Below are positions 25,448 to 33,207 of a stretch of DNA of 64,000 nt, piece by piece. Position numbers and translations under genes: made by a program. The notes below the pieces were generated by a model. The model was given only the letters and a program-made list of their open reading frames with translations, had not been told where the DNA came from and ran no database searches. Origin of the DNA: an uncultured Oscillospiraceae bacterium (GTDB lineage: Bacteria; Bacillota; Clostridia; Oscillospirales; Oscillospiraceae); the NCBI GenBank assembly GCA_944385435.1, contig CALWXG010000006.1, positions 1 through 64,000 on the forward strand, written 5' to 3'. The stretch's first letter is position 1, and each line of letters begins with the position of its first letter.

Positions 25448-25885
25448 ATGGCGGAAAAGATCATTCTGAAGGGACGCGCGCTGGCTCCCGGCGTGGTGGA
25501 AGGAGAGGCCCTGGTCAGTAAGGAATCTCTGGTCTGGTCCCACGGCGTCAATCCTCCCACAGGTAAAATCGTGGACGTCCGGGTCGCGGTATGCGGGGAA
25601 TGTGTCAAGGACAAGGTGCTGGTTTATCCTCTGGGAAAGGGGTCTACCGCTTCGGCCACTTGGATTTTGGAGAATACCCGCTGCGGCAATGCACCTAAAG
25701 CGTTTATCAACCGGGAGACAGAGCTGATTATTCTGGCGGGCGCGGTGCTGTCCACCGAGCTGTACGGCGTCACCATTCCGGTGGTGGACCGGCTGGACCA
25801 GGATCCCATCGAAGTGATTGAAACCGGTGATTGGGTCAAGGTGGACGGCGACAACGGGATTGTGGAAGTTACGAAGAAAAAATAA
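25448..25885 (+). CDS. aconitase X swivel (small) subunit
   Basis: This 145-residue DUF126-type swivel domain (GRALAPGVVEGEALVSKE; YPLGKGSTASATWILEN with the catalytic-site GKGSTAS motif) partners the upstream gene. The ATG at 25448 is preferred because AGGAGG lies 8 bases before it; the ATG at 25442 is too close. The gap to the large-subunit gene is only 13 bases, as expected for a two-subunit enzyme. Confidence 0.88.
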   Translation: MAEKIILKGRALAPGVVEGEALVSKESLVWSHGVNPPTGKIVDVRVAVCGECVKDKVLVYPLGKGSTASATWILENTRCGNAPKAFINRETELIILAGAVLSTELYGVTIPVVDRLDQDPIEVIETGDWVKVDGDNGIVEVTKKK

Positions 25886-25940
25886 CAGGACAGATGAATT
25901 CTGAAGAGAAATAGTGTATTATAGAAAGGAAGCGTACATT

Positions 25941-26336
25941 ATGAGCAACAAACCGAAGGAACATATCAAGGTCAGTCTGAGCGAAGTCCCCGTTTACGAG
26001 CCCCCCGGCCATCATGATACCTTCAACCGGCGTTTGGCCGGCCCCTTCAACGGCAGCAATAATGTGGAATTTATCATCGGTGAGATGGGCAAGACCGGTG
26101 ATGCCGATCCTCATACCCACCATGGTTTTGATCAGCTGATGTTCATCCTGGAAGGCGAACTGAGAATCACGTCTCCCGCTACGGGAAAAGAGGACGTGTT
26201 TGTCCCCGGAGACTTGGTAATTTTCCCTGACGGCGTGGAGCACAAAGTGGTCGTGGAGAGTGAAAAATCCCGCTTTGTGGTTGTATACGGTCCTCCTAAG
26301 CAGCATCAGGATGAGAATGGAAACTGGGTACACTGA
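25941..26336 (+). CDS. cupin-domain protein
   Basis: This 131-residue single cupin has metal-ligand motif 1 (ADPHTHHGFDQLMFILEGE, His-His-x-x-x-x-Gln) and motif 2 (PGDLVIFPDGVEHKVV). It might be an isomerase, lyase or sensor for the operon's acid substrate. Start is at the ATG with GAAAGGA upstream. It lies between the AcnX subunits and the carrier, all within one run of genes. Confidence 0.8.
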   Translation: MSNKPKEHIKVSLSEVPVYEPPGHHDTFNRRLAGPFNGSNNVEFIIGEMGKTGDADPHTHHGFDQLMFILEGELRITSPATGKEDVFVPGDLVIFPDGVEHKVVVESEKSRFVVVYGPPKQHQDENGNWVH

Positions 26337-26415
26337 GTGATCAGGGCAGGCGGCTGTGCCATCTGCGCGGCCGCCTGCATGATTCCGATTGCATGCAGAG
26401 CGAAGGAGGATTATT

Positions 26416-27672
26416 ATGGAAAACTGGCCTGCTGTTTTAGCATTGGTTTTTCTGGTCGTAGCAATTGCATTGGGATTTGCCAAAGGTATGAACACTGGTG
26501 TCGTCTCCATGGCTTTGGCGCTGATTGCCTGCATGGTGTGTGGCCTGACAGACAGTCAGTTGCAGGCGGGATTCCCCACCAACATGTTCCTGATCCTGTT
26601 TGGCACCATGTTCCTGTTTGGTATCGCAGAAAAAACAGGAACCATGGCCCTGCTGGCCCGGAAGGTGATCGCACTGACCGGACGGACGGCATGGCTGCTT
26701 CCTTGGGCTATTTTTCTGCTGACCTTTGCGGTGTCTGCTCTGGGTGCCGGCCCCGCTCCGTCCATTGCCATCGTGGCACTTCCTGCCCTGTCCCTGGCTG
26801 TGGAGCTTGGGGTCTCGCCCTTCCTGTTCGGTGTCATGTGCTCCATCGGCGGCTGCGGCGGCGCGGCGTCTCCCATTTCCACTGCCGGCATTGTGGCCCA
26901 GGGCCTGATCGGGGATTACGGATGGGCATCTCTGCAGCCCACCTATTTCATCAATGCGTTCATCGGCCACTTCATCGTGGCCCTGGCTGCGTATCTGATT
27001 CTGCGGGGTTGGCGCATCAAGCCGCAGAAGACCATTGCATCAAAAGACGTTCCTGGGTTTGACAAGAAGCAGATTATTACCCTGATTGGAATTGCGGCAT
27101 TTATTGTGCTTGTGGCGGTGTTTGGCCGGAATGTGGGCTTGACTGCTCTGATCGTGGGTTTGGTTTTGGTCATGATCAAGGTAGTCCCCAGCGACAAAAG
27201 CGTTATCAAAGATATTGCATGGAATACGTTGCTGCTCATCTGCGGCGTCAGTGTGCTGATGAATATCGTGGTGGAGACTGGCGGCATTGACTTGATGGTG
27301 GCATTCCTTTCCACATTTATGAACGAGTGGACCGCACAGCCTGTGATGTCCCTTACTGCCGGCATCATGTCCTGGTTCAGTACTACTACCAGTGTGGTTA
27401 TGCCCACCTTGATCCCAACCATCCCCGGTATTCTGGAGAACATCGGAGATGTGGTCAGCCCCATCAGTTTGCTCAGTGCGCTCTGCAACGGCTCCTTCAG
27501 CGCGGCGGTCAGCCCGCTGTCTGCCGGAGGTGGCATTATCCTGGCAACCTATGTACAGCTGACCAAGTGCGATGAGGCGGAACAGACCAGAATGTTCCGC
27601 AATCTATTCCTGATTGCCGTGTTCTGCGTGATTGTCATGATGCTTGTCGCTGCTACAGGAATCTATCTCTAA
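26416..27672 (+). CDS. MatC-like dicarboxylate carrier (ion transporter superfamily)
   Basis: This 418-residue membrane protein has about 11-12 hydrophobic segments. The N-terminal half (AKGMNTGVVSMALALIA; GFPTNMFLILFGTMFLFGIA; PWAIFLLTFAVSALGAG) matches MatC N-terminal dicarboxylate carriers related to the malonate transporter. Start is at the ATG with AAGGAGG 8 bases upstream. It most likely imports the carboxylic acid that AcnX and the AtuA-like enzyme break down. Confidence 0.8.
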   Translation: MENWPAVLALVFLVVAIALGFAKGMNTGVVSMALALIACMVCGLTDSQLQAGFPTNMFLILFGTMFLFGIAEKTGTMALLARKVIALTGRTAWLLPWAIFLLTFAVSALGAGPAPSIAIVALPALSLAVELGVSPFLFGVMCSIGGCGGAASPISTAGIVAQGLIGDYGWASLQPTYFINAFIGHFIVALAAYLILRGWRIKPQKTIASKDVPGFDKKQIITLIGIAAFIVLVAVFGRNVGLTALIVGLVLVMIKVVPSDKSVIKDIAWNTLLLICGVSVLMNIVVETGGIDLMVAFLSTFMNEWTAQPVMSLTAGIMSWFSTTTSVVMPTLIPTIPGILENIGDVVSPISLLSALCNGSFSAAVSPLSAGGGIILATYVQLTKCDEAEQTRMFRNLFLIAVFCVIVMMLVAATGIYL

Positions 27673-27721
27673 CGAAAAGAAACACAACGAGAAAGCGATT
27701 TTGGAAAGGAGCCTGCCTATA

Positions 27722-29065
27722 ATGAAGACGATCCGCATCGGTAGCGGCGCAGGCTACGCCGGCGACCGGCTGGAGCCCTCTCTGGAGCTGATTGAAAAAG
27801 GGAATCTGGATTATATCAGCTATGAGTGTCTGGCCGAGCGCACCATTGCCATTGGTCAGCAGGCAAAACTGAAGGATCCCACCAAGGGGTACAACAGCCT
27901 GTTGGAGTACCGGATGAAAAGGGCGCTTCCCCTGTGCTGGAAGTACGGAGTGAAGCTTATCACCAACATGGGTGCGGCCAATCCCCAGGCGGCAGCCAGA
28001 AAGTGTGTGGAGATTGCCCGGAAGCACGGTCTGATCGGTATGAAGATTGCCTGCGTCACCGGCGATGATCTGCTGCCTGTCATAGAAAAATACATGGATA
28101 CGGAAGTATGGGAGACCCATGCACCTTTGTCTGAACTGCCTGGAGAGATTGTCTCCGCCAATGCGTATATGGGAGTAGAAGGCATTTTACAAGCCTTGAA
28201 GCAGGGCGCAGATGTGGTGATCACTGGTCGTGTGGCCGATCCGGCGATCTTTATGGCTCCGGTGATTCATGAGTTCGGATGGGACCTGGACGACTGGGAT
28301 AAGCTGGGGAAAGGAACGATGATGGGGCATCTGTTGGAGTGCGGCGGACAGGTGACTGGCGGCTATTTCGCAGAGCCCGGCAAAAAGGACGTGCCTGGTC
28401 TGGGACATCTGGGATTCCCCATTGTAGAGATTGCGGAGGACGGCTCCTTCTTCGTCACAAAAGTTCCGGAGGCAGGAGGCATGGTGACAAAAGAGACCTG
28501 CTCCGAACAGATCTGCTATGAAATCCACGATCCCGAGAATTACCTTACCCCCGATGTGATTGCCAACTTTAAGCAGGTCAGATTCACTGAGGTGGGAAAA
28601 GACAAGGTGAAAGTGGAAGGTGCCACCGGAAAGCCAAAAACAGGGACATTAAAGTGTTCCATTGGTTATAAAGACTGCTTTATCGGAGATGGCGAGATCA
28701 GTTATGGCGGACCTGGTTGCCTGAATCGTGCCAAGCTGGCGCTGGATATTTTGAAGGAACGGTTGGAGCTGGTTGCCCCTGGACAGTTTGATGAGATGAA
28801 GTATGATCTGATCGGCTGCAACAGCCTATACTGGAACCCGAATTATCGTTATGAGGAACCCAGTGAGGTGCGCGTCCGGATCGCAGGACGGGCCAGGACA
28901 AAGGAAATTGCCGACCTGATTCCCAATGAAGTGGAGGCGCTGTATACCAACGGCCCTGCGGGCGGTTGCGGAGCAGTAAAGCGGACCCGGGAGATCGTGT
29001 CCGTGGCGTCTATCCTGGTGGACCGCAATGACGTGAAACCTGTGGTGGAGCTTTTAGAGGTCTGA
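27722..29065 (+). CDS. AtuA-like (DUF1446) catalytic protein
   Basis: This 447-residue cytosolic protein matches the acyclic terpene utilisation AtuA / DUF1446 family (IRIGSGAGYAGDRLEPS; NMGAANPQAAARK; VITGRVADPAIFMAP; GGQVTGGYFAEPG). AtuA is essential for citronellol/geraniol degradation in Pseudomonas, but its reaction is not firmly known. Here the protein stops before the small C-terminal domain, which is encoded by the next gene. I chose the ATG at 27722 because AAAGGAG lies 10 bases upstream. Confidence 0.85.
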   Translation: MKTIRIGSGAGYAGDRLEPSLELIEKGNLDYISYECLAERTIAIGQQAKLKDPTKGYNSLLEYRMKRALPLCWKYGVKLITNMGAANPQAAARKCVEIARKHGLIGMKIACVTGDDLLPVIEKYMDTEVWETHAPLSELPGEIVSANAYMGVEGILQALKQGADVVITGRVADPAIFMAPVIHEFGWDLDDWDKLGKGTMMGHLLECGGQVTGGYFAEPGKKDVPGLGHLGFPIVEIAEDGSFFVTKVPEAGGMVTKETCSEQICYEIHDPENYLTPDVIANFKQVRFTEVGKDKVKVEGATGKPKTGTLKCSIGYKDCFIGDGEISYGGPGCLNRAKLALDILKERLELVAPGQFDEMKYDLIGCNSLYWNPNYRYEEPSEVRVRIAGRARTKEIADLIPNEVEALYTNGPAGGCGAVKRTREIVSVASILVDRNDVKPVVELLEV

Positions 29066-29081
29066 AAAGGAGGCGAACAGT

Positions 29082-29381
29082 ATGAAGCTCTGGGAAATTG
29101 CCCATTCCCGCACAGGGGACAAAGGAAATATCTCCAATATATCTCTGATCGCCTATGATCCAAAGGACTTCGATCTGCTGCGGGAAAAGGTGACGGCAGA
29201 ACGGGTAAAGGCCCATTTTGCCGGCATTGTAAAGGGAAATGTAGTGCGCTACGAGCTGCCCAATATCCAGGCGCTGAACTTTGTGCTCTATGACGCGCTG
29301 GGGGGCGGCGTGACCCGTTCCCTCTCCCTGGATATGCACGGGAAAGGCCTGAGTTCCTATCTGCTGGATATGGAAATCTGA
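29082..29381 (+). CDS. AtuA-like small C-terminal (ferredoxin-fold) subunit
   Basis: This 99-residue protein is equivalent to the C-terminal domain of full-length AtuA proteins (HSRTGDKGNISNISLIA; VKAHFAGIVKGNVVRYELPN; ALNFVLYDALGGGVT). It follows the catalytic gene by 16 bases with a good AAAGGAGG site. The two very likely form one enzyme. Confidence 0.85.
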   Translation: MKLWEIAHSRTGDKGNISNISLIAYDPKDFDLLREKVTAERVKAHFAGIVKGNVVRYELPNIQALNFVLYDALGGGVTRSLSLDMHGKGLSSYLLDMEI

Positions 29382-29400
29382 TTCCACCCCAGAATTTTAC

Positions 29401-29433
29401 GCAGGGCGCACTCCATGGCAGAGCGCGCCCTGC
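29401..29433 (+). terminator. hairpin at the end of the AcnX-AtuA operon
   Basis: The arms gcagggcgc / gcgccctgc lie 20 bases after the last gene. The T-run is weak. Confidence 0.45.
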
Positions 29434-29459
29434 GCCGTTATTTGAAGGATTGCGCGACC

Positions 29460-29488
29460 TTGACACCATCCATTGGGTATGATAATAT
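29460..29488 (+). promoter_or_regulatory. sigma-A promoter of the cys operon
   Basis: TTGACA, 17 bases, TAATAT, directly upstream of the T-box leader. Confidence 0.85.
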
Positions 29489-29494
29489 ACTGGG

Positions 29495-29730
29495 GTATCA
29501 AACGAATATCGCGGGGAACGCGAAGAGTAGCATGGGCGGACGCTGGCAGAGAGGCCCCGTCACCGGCTGAAAGCGGGGCTGAGAAGAACCCCATGTGAAG
29601 TGCACGCGGGAGCGAGGGGGACGCAGGTGCCCTCCGTCTGGCCACGTCACGGCCATAGAGTGAAAAACGAGAGTGGAACCGCGGAATTTATTTCGCCTCT
29701 CATGTCCTTGGGACATGGGAGGCGTTTTTT
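29495..29730 (+). ncRNA. T-box leader with UGC (cysteine) specifier
   Basis: Stem I carries GAAGAGTAG and GGCAGAGAGG blocks. The specifier loop reads GTGAAG-TGC-AC, with TGC at 29601-29603. The T-box is AGAGTGGAACCGCGG at 29670-29684. The terminator is a 14-bp stem (cgcctctcatgtcc / ggacatgggaggcg, 29694-29724) with six T residues. Uncharged tRNA-Cys should allow readthrough into cysE and cysS, in agreement with the codon. Confidence 0.93.
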
Positions 29731-29830
29731 CGTCCGGTGGAATAGGCTGCGCCGGTTCCACCGGGAAGCTGAATTGCTTCGCGCCTGCGGGCGCGAACAC
29801 TGCGAGGTTTTTTGAAGGAGGAGGCATTCT

Positions 29831-30472
29831 ATGACCAGATTGGGGGAGACCCTGAGGGCCTATCAGGCCCGGGACCCGGCGGCCCGCAGCCGCCTGGAGA
29901 TTTTCCTGCTCTACCCCGGCGTTCACGCCACCCTGTACCATCGGCTGGCCCATTTTTTCTACCGGCACGGCTTGAAGTTCCTGGCCCGGTTCGTGTCCCA
30001 GTGGAGCCGGTTCTGGACGGGAATCGAGATCCATCCCGGGGCCAAGATCGGCCGCCGGCTGGTCATCGACCACGGCATGGGCATCGTCATCGGCGAAACT
30101 GCCGAGGTGGGGGACGACTGCCTCATTTATCACGGCGTCACCCTGGGCGGTACCGGAAAGGACCAGGGGAAACGCCATCCCACCATCGGAAACAACGTGC
30201 TCATCTCCACCGGAGCCAAGGTGCTGGGTCCCTTCACCGTGGGAGACGGCGCCCGTATCGCCGCCAACGCAGTGGTGCTCACGGAGATTCCGGCGGGAGC
30301 CACCGCGGTGGGAGTACCTGCCCAGGTGGTGCGGGTGCACGGAAAGAAAGTGAACTACGCCGCCGAGGTGGACCAGACCAGTGTGAACAACCCCACGCTG
30401 GAGGAGATTGCCGCCCTTGCCCGCCGGGTAGAGGCATTGGAACAAAAGCTGCACGAAGAGGAAAAGGAGTAA
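29831..30472 (+). CDS. cysE: serine O-acetyltransferase
   Basis: This 213-residue cytosolic enzyme makes O-acetylserine from serine and acetyl-CoA, the first step of cysteine synthesis. The N-terminal helical part is short. A left-handed beta-helix of hexapeptide repeats follows (IHPGAKIGRRLVIDHGMGIVIGE; YHGVTLGGTGKD), with the catalytic His of DHGMG. The C-terminus ends in a charged helix. Start has GAAGGAGG upstream. It is the first gene after the Cys T-box. Confidence 0.95.
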   Translation: MTRLGETLRAYQARDPAARSRLEIFLLYPGVHATLYHRLAHFFYRHGLKFLARFVSQWSRFWTGIEIHPGAKIGRRLVIDHGMGIVIGETAEVGDDCLIYHGVTLGGTGKDQGKRHPTIGNNVLISTGAKVLGPFTVGDGARIAANAVVLTEIPAGATAVGVPAQVVRVHGKKVNYAAEVDQTSVNNPTLEEIAALARRVEALEQKLHEEEKE

Positions 30473-30478
30473 TCTGAC

Positions 30479-31924
30479 ATGTACCTGTACAATTCTGCCA
30501 CCCATAAAAAAGATGAATTCCACACCCATACCCCCGGCCATGTGGAGATGTACACCTGCGGCCCCACGGTGTACCACTACGCCCACATCGGCAACCTGCG
30601 CTCCTACATCATGGAGGACGTGCTGGAGAAGTACCTGCGCTACGAGGGGTACGACGTGAACCGGGTGATGAACATCACCGACGTGGGCCACCTGGCCTCC
30701 GATGCGGACACCGGCGAGGACAAGATGCTCAAGGGAGCCAAGCGGGAGCACAAGAGCGTCATGGAGATCGCCAAGTTCTATACCGACGCCTTCTTCGACG
30801 ACTGCCGGGAGCTGAACATCAAGACCCCCGATGTGGTCCAGCCCGCCACCGGCCTCATCGACGAGTATATCAAGATCGTCTCAACCCTCATGGACAAGGG
30901 CTACGCCTACTTCGCCGGTGGCAACGTGTACTTCGACACCTCCAAGCTGGACCACTACTATGTGTTCCACGACCACGACGAGGAGGACCTGGCGGTGGGC
31001 GTCCGGGAGGGCGTGGAGGAGGACCAGAACAAGCGCAACAAGAACGACTTTGTGCTCTGGTTCACCAAGTCCAAATTTGAGGATCAGGCCCTGAAGTGGG
31101 ATTCCCCCTGGGGGGTGGGCTACCCCGGCTGGCACATCGAGTGCTCCGGCATCTCCATGAAGTACAACGGGGAGTATCTGGACCTGCACTGCGGCGGCAT
31201 CGACAACGCCTTCCCCCACCACACCAACGAGATCGCCCAGAGCGAGGCCTATCTGGGTCACCCCTGGTGCGAGCAGTGGTTCCACGTCCACCATCTGAAC
31301 ACCAACTCCGGCAAGATGAGCAAGAGCAAGGGGGAGTTTCTCACCGTCTCCCTGCTGAAGGAGAAGGGGTATGACCCCCTGGCCTACCGGTTCTTCTGCC
31401 TCCAGAGCCACTACCGCAAGGCCCTGGTGTTCACCTGGGAGAACCTGGACAACGCCGCCACCGCCTACCAGAAGCTCATCCGCCGCATCGCCGCCCTGAA
31501 GCCGGAGGACGGGCCGGTAGACGAGGCAGTGGTGAAGGAATATCGGGAGAAATTCATCCAGCAGGTGGGCAACGACCTGAACACCGCCCAGGGGGTCACC
31601 CTGCTGTACGACGCCCTGAAGGCCAAGACCAACGACGCCACCCGCCTGGCCATCCTGGCCGACTTCGACCAGGTGCTGGGGCTGTCATTGCTTCCCAAGG
31701 CCGCGGCGGAGCGGGAGAAGGCCGCCCAGGCCCAGACCGCCAGCGCCGGCGGCATCACCATCCAGGGGGAGGGCGACCCGGCCATCGATGCGCTGGTGCT
31801 CCAGCGGGCCCAGGCCAAGAAGGCGAAAAACTTCGCCGAGGCCGACCGCATCCGGGAGGAGCTCAGGCAGCAGGGCATCGAGGTCACCGATGTGCCCGGC
31901 GGCGCGGTGTGGAAGAGAGTGTAA
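30479..31924 (+). CDS. cysS: cysteine--tRNA ligase
   Basis: This 481-residue class I synthetase charges tRNA-Cys. HIGN is at residues 36-39 and KMSKS at 279-283. Zinc-ligand candidates include Cys27 (MYTCGPT), Cys222 (GWHIECSG) and the HHTNE site. The C-terminal helical anticodon-binding region carries AKKAKNFAEADRIREEL. It starts six bases after cysE, so both share the T-box transcript. Confidence 0.97.
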   Translation: MYLYNSATHKKDEFHTHTPGHVEMYTCGPTVYHYAHIGNLRSYIMEDVLEKYLRYEGYDVNRVMNITDVGHLASDADTGEDKMLKGAKREHKSVMEIAKFYTDAFFDDCRELNIKTPDVVQPATGLIDEYIKIVSTLMDKGYAYFAGGNVYFDTSKLDHYYVFHDHDEEDLAVGVREGVEEDQNKRNKNDFVLWFTKSKFEDQALKWDSPWGVGYPGWHIECSGISMKYNGEYLDLHCGGIDNAFPHHTNEIAQSEAYLGHPWCEQWFHVHHLNTNSGKMSKSKGEFLTVSLLKEKGYDPLAYRFFCLQSHYRKALVFTWENLDNAATAYQKLIRRIAALKPEDGPVDEAVVKEYREKFIQQVGNDLNTAQGVTLLYDALKAKTNDATRLAILADFDQVLGLSLLPKAAAEREKAAQAQTASAGGITIQGEGDPAIDALVLQRAQAKKAKNFAEADRIREELRQQGIEVTDVPGGAVWKRV

Positions 31925-31936
31925 AGAGATGACAAA

Positions 31937-31966
31937 AGGGGGCGGCCCGATGGGCCACCCCCTGAA
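31937..31966 (+). terminator. weak hairpin after cysS
   Basis: aggggg-c-ggccc / gggcc-a-ccccct arms just past the cysS stop codon, without a T-run. Confidence 0.35.
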
Positions 31967-31983
31967 AACTTCGCTCAGTTTGA

Positions 31984-32478
31984 CTAAAAAAGCAGGTTCG
32001 GTGGGGATGGTTCCGTACCACCCCCGCCGGGCTCTGTTTGGGGCCGGGATGGGCTCGTCGCATTTGCGACGACATAGTCATATTTCATTTCTGCCCATTC
32101 CAATATAGTATCGTATGCCACGCCGTCTTCCGGCTGATAGAGCACCCCGTCGATGGACATGGAGGTTTTCCCGAACAGGACGACGATCTTGTGACCGTTG
32201 ATCACCTTTTCCCTGGGGTTATAGGTAAACCGATAAACCCATTCCTCGGTAAATTCGCCCTCAGCCGGCTGTATCATCATGTTTGGCCATTCCCACATCA
32301 TAATGGGGTCCCAGGAAAGGATCGGTTTACCGTCCTCCTGCCCGGAATACTCCAGCTTCACCACTGGAGCGGACCCAATTTTCTCCAGGATGCCGCTGTC
32401 CTCTGCCGGATCTGCGCCGCATGAGGAAAGCAGAAGGCAAAAAGCGCATATTAGTAGTATTCCAAATCGTTTTCTCAT
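31984..32478 (-). CDS. lipoprotein of unknown function
   Basis: The product is 164 residues with a lipoprotein signal (LLICAFCLLLSSC, Cys near residue 20). The mature domain is rich in Trp and Tyr (LSWDPIMMWEWPNMM; EEWVYRFTYNPREK) and ends in a Pro/Gly-rich tail. The ATG at 32478 has GAGAAG 8 bases upstream. No family was recognised. It is convergent with cysS. Confidence 0.6.
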   Translation of the reverse strand: MRKRFGILLICAFCLLLSSCGADPAEDSGILEKIGSAPVVKLEYSGQEDGKPILSWDPIMMWEWPNMMIQPAEGEFTEEWVYRFTYNPREKVINGHKIVVLFGKTSMSIDGVLYQPEDGVAYDTILEWAEMKYDYVVANATSPSRPQTEPGGGGTEPSPPNLLF

Positions 32479-32571
32479 TTCAAACACTTCTCTTCACTGT
32501 TTGTATGAGAGCTTTTTCGTAAGGCCATCATAGCATATATCTGCCGCCTTCGCAAGTGGACTCATCGATCA

Positions 32572-32608
32572 AAAGGGGCGAGCCCCATATATAGAGCTCG
32601 CCCCTTTT
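32572..32608 (-). terminator. terminator of the helical-bundle gene
   Basis: aaaaggggcgag / ctcgcccctttt arms (12 bp) with A/T-rich flanks on both sides. It lies just after the minus-strand gene ending at 32612 and may be bidirectional. Confidence 0.85.
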
Positions 32609-32611
32609 CTC

Positions 32612-33040
32612 TCACAAAAACCCCTTCATCTCCTCGATGTTGGCCTCCTGGGTTTTCAGCAGCCGGTTGGCCAGATCCCGCACGCCCTCGTCCTTCAGGT
32701 CGCAGTCCCGGATGGTGCGCAGGCTCTTGCTCACCCCCATGGTGGAACCCTGGATCATCATCTCCGCAAGGTTGGTGGCGGAGTGGTCGGTGAGGGACTT
32801 CATGGCGGTCATGGCCTCGGAGGACAGCTTGGCCATGGGGCCGATTCCCTTGGGCGGCTCGCCCCTGGCGTGGAGCATGGCCCCGGCGGAGTTTTGCAGC
32901 TTCTGGTACTCCTCCAGCTGGCTGTTCAGCGCGTGCACCAGGCCGGGCTCCTGGGCGTATTTCAGCACGGTGCGGATGCCGTCCTGCCCCATTTCGGCGG
33001 TCTGGTAGATGTGGTTGAGCAGCTGGGTTTCACTGAGCAT
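32612..33040 (-). CDS. small all-helical protein, possibly ferritin-like bundle
   Basis: The product is about 142 residues and predicted almost wholly alpha-helical, with heptad-like spacing (MLSETQLLNHIYQTAEMGQDG; HALNSQLEEYQKLQNSAG; LLKTQEANIEEMKGFL). The layout suggests a four-helix bundle like small ferritin-like domains, but clear di-iron ligands (ExxH pairs) are not evident. The ATG at 33040 is preferred because the GAGG site would overlap the earlier start codons. Function is unknown. Confidence 0.6.
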   Translation of the reverse strand: MLSETQLLNHIYQTAEMGQDGIRTVLKYAQEPGLVHALNSQLEEYQKLQNSAGAMLHARGEPPKGIGPMAKLSSEAMTAMKSLTDHSATNLAEMMIQGSTMGVSKSLRTIRDCDLKDEGVRDLANRLLKTQEANIEEMKGFL

Positions 33041-33147
33041 GTTCATCACCTCAGGGTTAGTATGCCCGGATCAGGAGAAAATAGCCGGACAGTTGCAGTC
33101 AGGAGAGGAAAATACAGGGAAAATATTTGGAAAGTACGGATTTCTCG

Positions 33148-33176
33148 TTGCCATGGAAGAAAAATTGTGGTATCAT
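33148..33176 (+). promoter_or_regulatory. sigma-A promoter of recD2
   Basis: TTGCCA, 17 bases, TATCAT, about 30 bases before the recD2 start codon. Confidence 0.6.
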
Positions 33177-33207
33177 GAAACGAATGTTTGTACATGGAGG
33201 ATCCGGT

